Source of the DNA: Mermis nigrescens
Taxonomy: Eukaryota; Nematoda; Enoplea; Mermithida; Mermithidae
Length of the DNA: 64,000 bases
Assembly: GCA_036768485.1 (NCBI GenBank)
Contig: JAVLUZ010000249.1
Span: 620,001 to 684,000, forward strand
Reading direction: 5' to 3'
Shown: positions 11,271-21,169 of the stretch, piece after piece
How the letters are laid out: every line of letters starts with the position of its first letter
How positions within the stretch are numbered: position 1 is the stretch's first letter
The notes under the pieces: generated by a model
Databases searched by the model: none
What the model was told of the DNA's origin: nothing
What the model saw: the letters and a program-made list of their open reading frames with translations, nothing else
Translations under genes and position numbers: made by a program

Positions 11271-12660
11271 ATCGGTTGCTGGGGTCCAAAAATTGGTTGC
11301 TGAGATCCAAAAATCAGTTACTGGGCTCAAATATCGGTTGCTGAAGGCTGAAAATCGATTGCCGGGGTCCTAAAATTAGTTGCTGGGCTTCAAAAATCGG
11401 TTGCTCGGGTCTAAAAATCGGTTGCTGGGGTCTAAAAATCAGTTGCTGTGGTCTAAAAGTCAATTAGTTGGATCCAAAAATCGGTTGATGGGGTCCTAAT
11501 TCGGTTACTGGGCTATAAAACCGGTTGCTGGGGTCTAGAAATTGATTGCTGGTGTCCAAAAATCGGTTGCTGTGGTCCAAAAATCTGTTGCTGGGGTCAA
11601 CCAATTTATGGAACCTACCAACTGATTTTTAGACCCCAGCAACCGACTTTTAGACACCAGCAACCGATTTTTGGAGCCCCCATCCGATTTAAGCACCCCA
11701 CCAAACACACGTGTGTGTGGGGGAGGGGTTTGGGGTATGCACCCTCAGGAAGACCGGATTCCCCCAGAAACCGAAACAACCCCCAGAATTCAATTTTTTT
11801 GTTTTTTTCGCAATTGTTTGATGCTAATGGATAGTGCTCGATGGGAAACGTTGAAAAATGGTGTTTTTCGCCGTACCACCATTTTTAAGACCATTTTTGA
11901 CCTTTAAAAAATCTTGCACACACTCAACCCCCTCCTCCCCAGAATTTTGATGCTGCCCACCTATGCCAGCAACTGATTTTGGACCCCAGCAACCGATCTA
12001 GGACCCCAGCAACCCATTTTTGGAGCCTACCAACTGATTTAGGACCCCATCAACCGATTTTTGGAGCCCACCAACTGGTTTTAAGACTCCAGCAACCGAT
12101 TTTTGGACCCCGTTAACTGAGTTTTGGAGCCCAACTGATTTAGGACCCCAGCAATCGATTTTTAGACCATAGCAACCGATTTTTGGAGCCAAGAACTGAT
12201 TTCAAGACCCTAGCAACCGATTTTTGGACACCACCAGCTGATTTTTTGACCCCAGTAATCGATTTTTTGACCTCAGCAACCGATTTTTGAAGCCCACCAG
12301 TTGGTTTTTAGACCCCAGCAACCGATTTTCGGACCCCACTAATTGATTTTTGGAGCCCACCAACTGATTTTTGGAGCCCATCAACTGATTTAGGACCTCA
12401 GCAACCAATTTTTTATACCCCATCAACAGAATTTTTGAGCCCACCAACTGATTTAGGACCCCAGCAACCGATTTTCGTAGCCGAGAACTGATTTTAAAAA
12501 ACCAGCAACCGATTTTCGGATCCCACTAACTGATTTTTTGACCCTAGCAATCGATGTTTAGACCTCAGCAACCGATTTTTTGAGTCCAACAACCGATTTT
12601 TGGAGCTCAGTAATCATTTTTCAGATCCCAACAACCGATTTTCAAATCCCGGCAACCAAA
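11271..12660. repeat. About 22-bp minisatellite that switches orientation
   Basis: From 11271 to about 11600 the unit reads CGGTTGCTGGGGTCCAAAAA on this strand. From about 11601 to 12660 the reverse complement (CCCAGCAACCGATTTTTGGA) is repeated, with varied short spacers. The second block is interrupted by a roughly 260-bp element at about 11700-11966 whose right end is CTGCCCACCTATG. The array therefore forms a large imperfect palindrome. Confidence 0.85.
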
Positions 12661-12894
12661 TCGGTTACTGGGCTCTGAAAATCGGTACGTAAGTAATGCA
12701 TAATTCAGAGATTATACTTAAGTAAGTAATGCCTAATTTAGAGAAAATAATTAATTCGTCAGATCAAAATAAAACACATGAAGTATTTTTGTGATCTTCT
12801 ACACTTCGATGTATTGAAAATACATACTTGTCTGTCCACCTGTTTTATATGTAAATAAACGCTAGTCTTTTATACATATGTACATTACTTGTTA

Positions 12895-13760
12895 TTGATG
12901 TTTGGGCCGCGCTGGATTTTGACAATTTTTGTAATGCAAAATTGCGTTTCAAAAAGGTGAAATCTGAAAATTTTTCGGCGCTTCGTGCCGAATTGATTTA
13001 ATTTTATTAATTGTTATTGATGCTTAAGCCGCGCCAAATTTGGACAATTTTTGTAATGCAAAATTGCGTTTCACAAAGGTTAAATTTCAACATTTTCCGG
13101 CGCTTCGCGCCGAATTCGGACAATTTATGTAATGCGAAATTGTGTTTCAAAAAAAGGTGAAATCTCAACATTTTCCCGGCGCTTCGTGCCGGATTGATTT
13201 AATTTTATTACTTGTTATTGATGCTCAAGCCGCGCCAAATTTGGACAATTTTGTAATGCAAAATTGCGTTTCAAAAATGTTAAATTTCAAAATTTTCTGC
13301 GCCGAATTCGGACAATTTTTATAATGCAAAATTGCGTTTCGAAAAGGTGAAATCTCAACATTTTCCGGCGCTTCGTGCCAAATTGATTTCAATTTTATTA
13401 CTTGTTATTGATGCTTAAGCCGCGCCTAATTTGGACAATTTTTGTAATGCAAAATTGCGTTTCACAAAGGTTAAATTTCAACATTTTCCGGCGCGTCGCG
13501 CCGAATTCGGACAATTTTTGTAATGCGAAATTGCGTTTCAAAAAGGTGAAATCTCAAATTTACGGCGCTTCGCGCCGGATTGATTTAATTTTATTAATTG
13601 TTAGTGATGCTTATGCCGCGCCAAATTTGGACAATTTTTGTAATGCAAAATTGCGTTTCAGAAAGGTAAAATGTCTAATTTTCCGCGCTTCGCGCCGAAT
13701 TGATTTAATTTTATTATTTGTTATTGATGTTTAGGTTGCGCTGAATTTTGACAATTTTCG
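12895..13760 (+). repeat. Satellite-like tandem array carrying GGCGCTTCGCGCC hairpins
   Basis: Units share GACAATTTTTGTAATGC, AAATTGCGTTTCAAAAAGG, TTTTCCGGCGCTTCGTGCC and TTTAATTTTATTACTTGTT, and repeat as half units of about 110 bp combined into longer units of about 220 bp. Around seven hairpin copies lie here (for example near 12977, 13099, 13178, 13364, 13563). Open frames such as 13402-13734 are a by-product of the repeat. Confidence 0.85.
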
Positions 13761-14263
13761 TGCATTTTAAGCAGGATTTATATTTGAAATTAAAATATAC
13801 TATTTTACGACATTAAAATTAGGAACTCTGTAAAGGTTTTATTTCTACACAATAAATTGCATAAAAAATAAGCATATTAAAGGCGGTGAATGTCTCTTCA
13901 AGATTAAACGTCAATTGTTACTAAAATAATTAGTTTTTAAACATAATTGCTATGCAAATTATCGATTGCACTATTTTTTTACACCATACTAATTTTGACA
14001 CCATTTTTAATTAAAAAATTATGTCGCGAGAAATAGTACGACTTCGCGTGAAATTATGAATGGACTTTGCGTGGAAGCAAGACTACCATGTTAAAAATTC
14101 GATGCATAAATTTTTATACGCAGGAGTTATGTAGCAACCACTTTTCTGACTTAGGCAACCAACCAAAAAATTGGGCTCCGGTACCAGCCGTGACTTTAAG
14201 GCTTGCCCAGCTATGTTGACTAGGTAGGTATAGACCTATTTGTCCAATAATCTAACAGGGGTA

Positions 14264-14600
14264 ATCAGGCCCGTATCCCTGGGGATAGGGGGGCACGTGA
14301 CCCCCAAAATGAACTATAAGAATGATTTTTCCCGTTACTCCTCCCTCGCTTTTTTAGCCAAAATCGCAAAAAATTTCAAAATTATGATTAGAGTCTACTT
14401 ATTCCCAAGCGCGCGTTTTAAACGCTCGATTTTCAGTCTTTATACAACCTATAGCGTATTTTGCATCTATTTCTTCTGTTCTGCACAGGTTTTATGCAGA
14501 AAATACCCTTTATTTAAGAGGGTGTCTATTTGATTCTCACCATGTTTTAGGCATCTGGGTAGCAAAATTTACGAATTCTACAGCTCTAGTGGTCATATTG
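14264..14600. repeat. Repeat fragment with CAGGCCCGTATCC terminus
   Basis: CAGGCCCGTATCCCTGGGG resembles the left end of 29823-30246 (CAGGCCCGCCGTATCCA). The segment with AGGCATCTGGGTAGCAAAATTT near 14548 matches 40350-40380. The open frame at 14240-14533 is not a gene. Confidence 0.5.
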
Positions 14601-15543
14601 ACACCCCCTCATTGGCCAGAAAAATTTGGCGAGATAAAGAATGGATAAGCAATTTGCAATGATTTTTGGCCGTCAGTGACCATAACTTCTCAGATTTTTC
14701 CGGCGCTGCGCGCTGGACGATACCTATTAATGATATTTATTTACTTTCTTGGCGACATGGAAGCATGTTTTTTGTATTCGGCAAAGATTTTTCCTGATGT
14801 ACAAAGACTTTTCGGGACCGTCTTTGTAGATGTACAAAGATTTTCGGGAAGATAAAATCTGCAAAAAAGGTCTGAAATTCGCAAAATTTTCGGCGCTTCG
14901 CGCCGAAATGAGTAATTGTGTGACCTATATATTTATAATAGCAGAAATCGCATTTCGAAAGGAAACATGTCAAATTTTTCGGCGCTTCGCGCCGTTTTAT
15001 GACGATTCTCAATGATTTTTGCCCTCATTAAACCAGGAATTAGCCAAAATAAACTGCCAAAGGTCGAACAATTCTGTTTTTACAATACTAAAGTCGCTAC
15101 CGTACTATATCATAGTACCCAAAAATTTGTGTGTACGAAATGTACAAAGGCTTTTAGGGACCATCTTTGTATATGTACAAACGGACCTTGTACAAAAAAA
15201 ACTGCCTTGAAGCCATTTTCTGTTCATGTAGGTTTCAAAATAATTTTAACAGCTATTTTTGCATAGTTTTCTTCTATTTTCAATCAAAAATTTCGATGTT
15301 TAGCATCAAAGTTTTGTTAAAGTCAAAGAAATTTAATGATTTTTTCGTACAAAATTGTCTAACATCTTAAAATTTTCAGGAAAAATATTGCTTCAAGTGA
15401 TTTTATGTAAAAGTATATAATGTAAAACATCTAAAAAAACGCTATTTTGCGTGTTACGGACAAATTTTTTGATCTATTTTTGACTGTTTTTGGAAAAGCT
15501 GGACCCCCCACCCCTTAGGAAAATCCTAGATTCTTCGCCACTG
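14601..15543 (+). mobile_element. Truncated copy of the GCGGATTTAGG-family element, split by a MITE
   Basis: It shares CAATTTGCAATGATTTTTGG, GTCAGTGACCATAA and TTACTTTCTTGGCGACA with 53580-53727, and TGTTCATGTAGGTTTCAAAA to GATTTTATGTAAAAGTATA with 55117-55420. It ends CCTAGATTCTTCGCCACTG at 15543. A GTACAAAG MITE (14764-15204) interrupts it. Confidence 0.7.
14764..15204 (+). mobile_element. GTACAAAG-family MITE, nested
   Basis: Left end CATGTTTTTTGTATTCGGC, right end CCTTGTACAAAAAAAACTG. The flanks CATGGAAG and CCTTGAAG match at 6 of 8. Inside, two GGCGCTTCGCGCC hairpins (near 14889 and 14980) and GTACAAAG palindromes stand in the family order. It sits within the 14601-15543 repeat, so it is the younger insertion. 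Confidence 0.8.
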
Positions 15544-15549
15544 GTCCTA

Positions 15550-15735
15550 TATATCTTTTAAAATGGCGCATTTAGAATGGAAAAATGCCAAATTTTTCAG
15601 CGCATTGCGCCGTTTTGAGTCAATTCTTAGTAATTTTTGGCGTGAGAAACCCAGAAATTAGCTGAAATACACTACCAAAGATCTAAAACCCTGTTTTACC
15701 ACACTAAAATCGCTACTGTACTATATTGTAGGCTG
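15550..15735 (+). repeat. Partial GTACAAAG-family MITE
   Basis: Only the middle of the family is kept: TATATCTTTTAAAATGGC, AAATGCCAAATTTTTCAGCG with a hairpin of loop ATT, and ACACTACCAAAGATC to AAAATCGCTACTGTACTATA. Confidence 0.65.
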
Positions 15736-16199
15736 CGAGAAATGCTATCGACAACTCGTTAGCATCATTGAAAAAGAAATTATGATTGTTCCAAAACGTT
15801 TTGTGTAGTATTTGCATTAGTTTGATTAAAAGTTGCTTGTGCCTTACCTTTTTTCATGTTCGTATCATGACACTTCTGCGTGTATCGTGTGCGTTTAAAG
15901 CATGATTAAAAACCGGAAAATTGTCCATAAATCACCCAAGAAACCCCGGAAAAAACCTGGAATTTATTTTAGGAAACCAGTGGCCACCCTGAACTGAGTA
16001 AAAGCTATAAAATTAGATCCATATAAGCAGAACCATATAAATTTGGGCTAAGCTTAAATGAAAATAGCTACAAAGCCTGTAAACCTTATTGTAAACCCTG
16101 GATAGAATTCATTTCTAAATTTTGAGGTTTTACCCTAATTTTTGAGGTTTTTTTGGCCAGTGATTTGAGGTTTTTGAAAATTTGGGTTGGCAACACTGG
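15736..16199. other. Anonymous sequence ending in a G/T-rich tract
   Basis: No gene. 16110-16197 has GAGGTTTT repeats and ends TTGGCAACACTG, the same terminus as the right end of the hAT relic at 9638, so a fragment of a related element is likely. Confidence 0.45.
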
Positions 16200-16254
16200 T
16201 TATTGGCCAATATTGGCCTTTAACGAAAAATTCGGGGCCAACATTGGCCAATAA
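16200..16254. repeat. Inverted repeat TTATTGGCCAATATTGGCC
   Basis: Arms 16200-16218 and 16236-16254 are 19 bp long with one mismatch, around a 17-bp A+T-rich loop. Each arm contains its own smaller palindrome. Confidence 0.8.
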
Positions 16255-16263
16255 TCACTGCCA

Positions 16264-17003
16264 GCTATGGTTTTCGTTAATTAGCCTCTGCCCTCTTCTC
16301 GACCTAAGCAAGCATCTTCTCGACCTAAGTATTTAAAGATTCAAACAGCTGAATGCAGAATCACACGCAGATACCCAATTTACGCCGACCTAAGCATCTA
16401 TACATCGACCTAAGCATCTATACATCTACCTGAGCATCTATACATCGACCTAAGCATCTATACATCGACCTAAGCATCTATATACATCGATCTAAGCATC
16501 TATACATCGACCTAAGCATCTATACATCGACCTGGGTGGGAGCGAACTCGACCTAAGCAGCTTAAAACACCTTATCAGATATACTAAGCCTAAGCCTAAG
16601 TATAATAGAGGCAAAAACTAGAATTTTTGCATATCTTGTCAAGTAAAACCGAAAAAAACATTCAAAAAAATATGAAAATTTTTTTAAGTTTTTAAAAAGT
16701 TCAAACATTGTTTCAAGGCCTTTTTTCTTTCTTCTCCTTCATTGCTATGCTTCCTCCCGTAATTTCAGCCCATATTATTTATTTCTGACAAATGTGTAAG
16801 TCCTTGGATCGAGCCGTTTAATCGTCCCACCCAACACTCACATAGAGAGTTGCCTGCAAATTTGCAAGTATGGCTCAGATTTCCACCAAATTTTTTTCCA
16901 GCGTTTCAATTTAACATGTTCTACCATTTTGGCAAAAAATTTGGCATTCCATATTCGTTTTGCTCCTTTTCTAAAAGTACCATATTCTTAAGTTTAGCCG
17001 CCA
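16264..17003 (+). repeat. 0.7-kb duplicated block, copy 2
   Basis: A second copy of the block at 8666-9385, including about seven CGACCTAAGCATCTATACAT units at 16385-16535. The similarity ends at ATATTCTTAAGTTTAGC, after which the sequence becomes G/T-rich. Confidence 0.85.
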
Positions 17004-17430
17004 ACTTGAGGGTTTTCCCCCATATTGGGGTTTTTGAGGCCGTTGGAGGCATTTTTTAGTGATTGAGGTTTTTTCGCGCCTATGCTTAACCATTGGTTGG
17101 GGGTTTTTTGGGCAGTTCAAGGTAAAAATTGTGATTTTGACAAGAGCACTTGGCTAGCCTGTCTAAGGATTTCAGGTTTCATTATTGATTTTCAATGTCT
17201 TACTATATTTTGTAAAAGTACCGGGTTCTGTCCTTACATGCTCAATATATCGATCGATTGCTTTCGGCGAATTCTTTTTGAGTTGACTCTTCCTTCCTAT
17301 GAATATTTAATCAGAAAGCACGTTGCAACCATATGTGGGGAATGGATCTTGGTTCTGTGGGTACCGGGACCCCTTTTGTTGAGGTTGGTTGGTTGGTCAA
17401 TGAAGAGGTTGTTTGCGAGAAGGTTGACAT
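17004..17430. other. No recognised gene; 116-codon open frame
   Basis: An open frame at 17082-17432 shows no domain I recognise. Its end overlaps sequence shared, partly inverted, with 27450-27530 (GTTGCAACCATA, GTGGGGAAT, TTCTGTGGGTACCGGG), which marks the region as repetitive. Confidence 0.4.
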
Positions 17431-19960
17431 AAGGGCAGGCCCATATCCATGATTTTATATAGAGGAAGCCGAACATTTAGAATTCAGATATCTCGAGAAC
17501 CATAAGGAGATGAACGAAAATAAAGGTAGTTTTGAGCGTATCTCGGCGAGCTCTATATAAAGATGAAGAAAATTTTTAAATAATTTCAACTTTATTTGAT
17601 ATTGATCCCTATACAACAAATTTATTGTTTAATGTATCTGCACAACTGATTTCTCATCATTCAATAGACGAATAATTTCTCAGCTTCTGTCTTGTATTTA
17701 ATTTTTTGTCCTTTGCGAAGGCAAACATTATAGAAACAATTCGGCGCAAAGCGCCGAAAGAAATTTGACATCTTTTACATGTCTAGATCAAATTTGAACG
17801 GTCTTGAGCAGGCTCGAAGACAGAAAATTTAGATAAGCAATAAATAAGCGCGAAGCGCTGGAAAAAATTTCATGATCCGGTGCTTAGTGTCGGAAAAAAT
17901 TGACATGCTATCCATGGCTAACTCGAATTTGAGCGATTTTGAGCAGTTTGGAAGACAAAACTATTCATGAGCGGAGCAGTAAATGTGAAGCGCGCGAAGC
18001 GCCAGAAAATTTTGCATTTACTGGCTCGAGAGTACGCTAAAAACCTGTTTTAGCAATGTTTTAGACAACATCCTTTTAAAAATTCTTTTAGCGAATCTTA
18101 AAAGCATGATCGAGCATTGCATAGAATATGAACATTGAATGAACACAACACATGATCTTGTTTGCCCAAAGCTTCAGAGGAAAACAATAATCAGCGTATC
18201 TCTTGTTATCCAGCAATTTAAAATCATGACTTTCTTTCACTAGCGGATTCAGGAAAAATTTTGGGGGAGGCGGTCCGAAAATTTGAAGTCAGATATCTCG
18301 AGAACCATTAGGAGATAAGCAGAAATAAAAGCAGTTTTGAGCGTATCTCGGTGAGTTCAAAACGATGGTGAAGACAAAGTTTAAACTAAGATTTCAAAAA
18401 TTTTTCACCTTACTCAATATTGATATGCAGAAAATTGATCATTTAAGCTATCTGCACAACCAATTGCTCATAATGCAATTCACGAATGATTTCTTATCTC
18501 CTGTCTTTGTATTTAATCATTTTGCTTTACAGAGAAAGATTATACAGATCATGAATAATTCGGCGCGAAGCGCCGAAAAAATTGACATATTCTGCAAGTC
18601 AAGCTAAAATTTGAGCGGTTTTGAGCGGGCTATAAGACAAGAAACATAGATAAACAATAAATCCGGCGCGAAGCGCCGGAAAAAAATCATGTTCTCTATG
18701 TCATAACTTAAATTTGAGCTGTTTTGAGTGAGCTAGAAGGCAAAAACTATAGCTGAGCAAATAAACCAGCGCACAGCGCTGGAAAGAAATTGGCATGCTC
18801 TCTATGTCTAACTCAGATTTGAGCGATTTTTAGCGTTTAGAGGACAAAACCATACATAAACAATAAATCCGACGCGAAGCGCCGGAAAATTTTGAGTTTG
18901 AATAACTCAAAAAACGCAAAAACCCTATTTTGGCAGTGTTTTAGACGTGCTTCACTAATTTTCCATTTTTCCCTATGGGGGACCCTTGGTATAAACAAAA
19001 TTTATTTTTCATATCGGAGATAAGCGGTCCTGCCCAAGGAGTCAGTTCACACATTTACATTGCCCGATTATGTCTCGGACACAAAAAAATGCAAGAAACA
19101 CCCTCGCTTTTACAGCTGAAGGATCTGGGGGACGCGCTCAAACGCTCCCAGCTGGATCCAAGGCGGAGCCCCGGAAAATTTTGTAAAATGAAAAGCTGAA
19201 ATGTAACGTTTAAACTTTCACAAAATCGGCCGAATTATGGTTCTAAACTCAGCCTTAAAACAATTAACCAGCCTTTTCCTACTTACAAACCATTACAAAT
19301 TCTTGCTTTGAAATGCGTTCTGATTTGAAAAACGAAACGAAAAATTGCCGATAACTGGCACACACCTTTAACACGATGTCCAACCAGCGTTTAGAGTTTC
19401 AACCGATAAATAGTATAGTATATACATTAAATCACTGAAGCACTGGAATATTTTGACTGCTTTAAACACAATGCTGGAACAAGAAAAGGAAAAATCGGAA
19501 ATTTTTGACGTTTTGGCGTTTTTAGCTCAATTTTGGGCGCATTCCAACGTATATCTGCTGCTCAAAAAATTTTAAAAAAGGGTTTCGGGGCGGCCGCCCC
19601 CGCCCCCTGGATCCGCGCCTATTTCTTTGATAGTTATGGACAATCAGATACTCCCGTAGCTTCTGGTTATTCGTTTTTTTGGATTATTTCTGTGGCTCGA
19701 GGCGTTAAAGTACAATTTGGGGACCTTTACTCCTTTACTCAATTATGTAGCTTCTTTAGGATACAGACAATGTAAAGACGCAGTATATTCAGCGCAAAGC
19801 GCCAGAAAATTTTGATATATTATCTAAAGCTCGGCTCAATTTGCTGTTTTATGGAGATCAGAAACGGAAGAAATAAATCTGGCAAGGAGTGCCAGAAGAT
19901 TACGATATTTTTTATCATTCTAAGGACAACTTTGAATCTTTTTAAAGTTTAGTAATGCAG
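17431..19960 (+). repeat. Repeat block with tandem hairpin units (about 103-107 bp period)
   Basis: Units of the type ..AATAAATCCGGCGCGAAGCGCCGG..TGACATGCTCTATG..TTTGAGCGGTTTTGAGC repeat at about 17740-18010 and 18550-18890. In the second group the hairpins are spaced close to 103 bp apart (about 18560, 18663, 18766, 18868). Between the groups lies AGATATCTCGAGAACCATTAGG, also found inverted near 34545. Later parts carry a GCGCTCAAACGCTCCC module (about 19133) and a right end CCCCTGGATCCGCGCC near 19600. Non-coding. Confidence 0.75.
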
Positions 19961-21169
19961 AAGTGTATAGGAAATTTCGGCGTTTTTATCATTTTATCAT
20001 TTCGATTTCGCATCGCATCTTTTTTAAGATAAGAACTACAAAAAAATTTGTATGCCTAAACATGCTATCTGAAAATAGCTTGTAGATTTAAGTGATGGCG
20101 CGGAGCGCTGAAAAATGGGTATTTTTATGCTAGAATAAGTACGAAACTGATAGATTCACAAATAAAAATTCTGGAAAAATTGAGCACGGATTTCCCCTCG
20201 ATATGGACCTGCGCACAAGTGCAAAACAATTTAGCATTTTGTTGCAGAAAAAAAGAATCTCGCGGATTACACTGAAAATTTTGCCCATTTTTATTGTTTT
20301 TTTCAATTTTGGCATTCCACTATTAAAAAATGCAAATCATTATTATGTCGACGCCAAGAGCCGGAAATTAGCATTCGTATCACTTTAAATTCTAGTTAAT
20401 TTCAAAATTAGAGGATACTATAAGTATATATGTTACCTAACATACATGTGTAAGCACGCTCATGTTTTTCAGGGTAACATGCGGGTTGGTTTAATAGATG
20501 CATGGCCGATCTGGGGGTCAGAATTGAGCTTTTTGGGCCGAAATGACCTCACTAACTATTATAAGCGCTAGAATCTCGTTAAAACTAAGTTATTATACAG
20601 TTTCTGGTCAATTTTAAGCACTTTTGAAAAATTTGCAATTTTCATCCGTTTTCTTCCTTTTTTTGCCTCATTTTTCCGAGAAAATTTCTACTTTTTTAAT
20701 TCTGAGGATCTAGACCCCGAACCCCCATGTGCATGTCTGGTCGTGTGACCACATAAGACAATTTAAATCATAAAATTAGGCGTAGAGTATGCGCATTGAT
20801 AATGTGACCTGTTGTTTTTAAAATTGCTTAGCTGTATGCAAATGCTATACTATGAGAAAATGAAACCCTGAAAACCGTATTGCTTCTAGCAGCCAGTATC
20901 CAAGGCTGGGTGGGTTATTTAGAAATTTTGGAATGAAAAGATTTTCGGTGGGAGAATAGCCAGAATATTGAAAAATAGATATGATGTATTCCAATGAAAC
21001 TTTGCACACAAAAACGACATTTTCCGACGTGTTTTGCCTTTTTGAATCACATCTGCTGCTTCTGGTTATATAATAAATTTAAGTCGCTCAGCAAAAATTT
21101 TAAGACTTCTACTCAGGAGCGGATTTAAGGGGGTGGGGCTAAAAACGCTATTTTATACAGGAAAAGCAA
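19961..21169. other. Anonymous repeats, no gene
   Basis: About 20480-20745 is an inverted relative of 47510-47785 (CCGATCTGGGGGTCA against GACCCCCAGATCG). CAGGAGCGGATTTAAGG at about 21115 is a left terminus of the GCGGATTTAGG element family whose right part is missing. No coding signal. Confidence 0.5.

Larger units (their letters stand above)
11117..14215. mobile_element. 3.1-kb non-autonomous hAT-like element filled with minisatellites
   Basis: The flanking direct repeat TTGACTAG is perfect (11109-11116 and 14216-14223). The termini CACACCTGGGCAAG and GCTTGCCCAGCTATG are imperfect inverse complements. The interior is not coding. It holds a roughly 22-bp minisatellite in both orientations, a smaller CCCCCAGAA-family insertion (about 11700-11966), a satellite of hairpin units (12895-13760), and A+T-rich sequence. 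Insertion as one unit is supported by the matched 8-bp flanks. Confidence 0.85.

Noticed and set aside
13402..13734. 110-codon open frame
   Set aside because: A by-product of the hairpin satellite; the same peptide motif repeats with the DNA period.
17082..17432. 116-codon open frame
   Set aside because: No recognised domain, no splice context, and its right half overlaps sequence repeated near 27450-27530.
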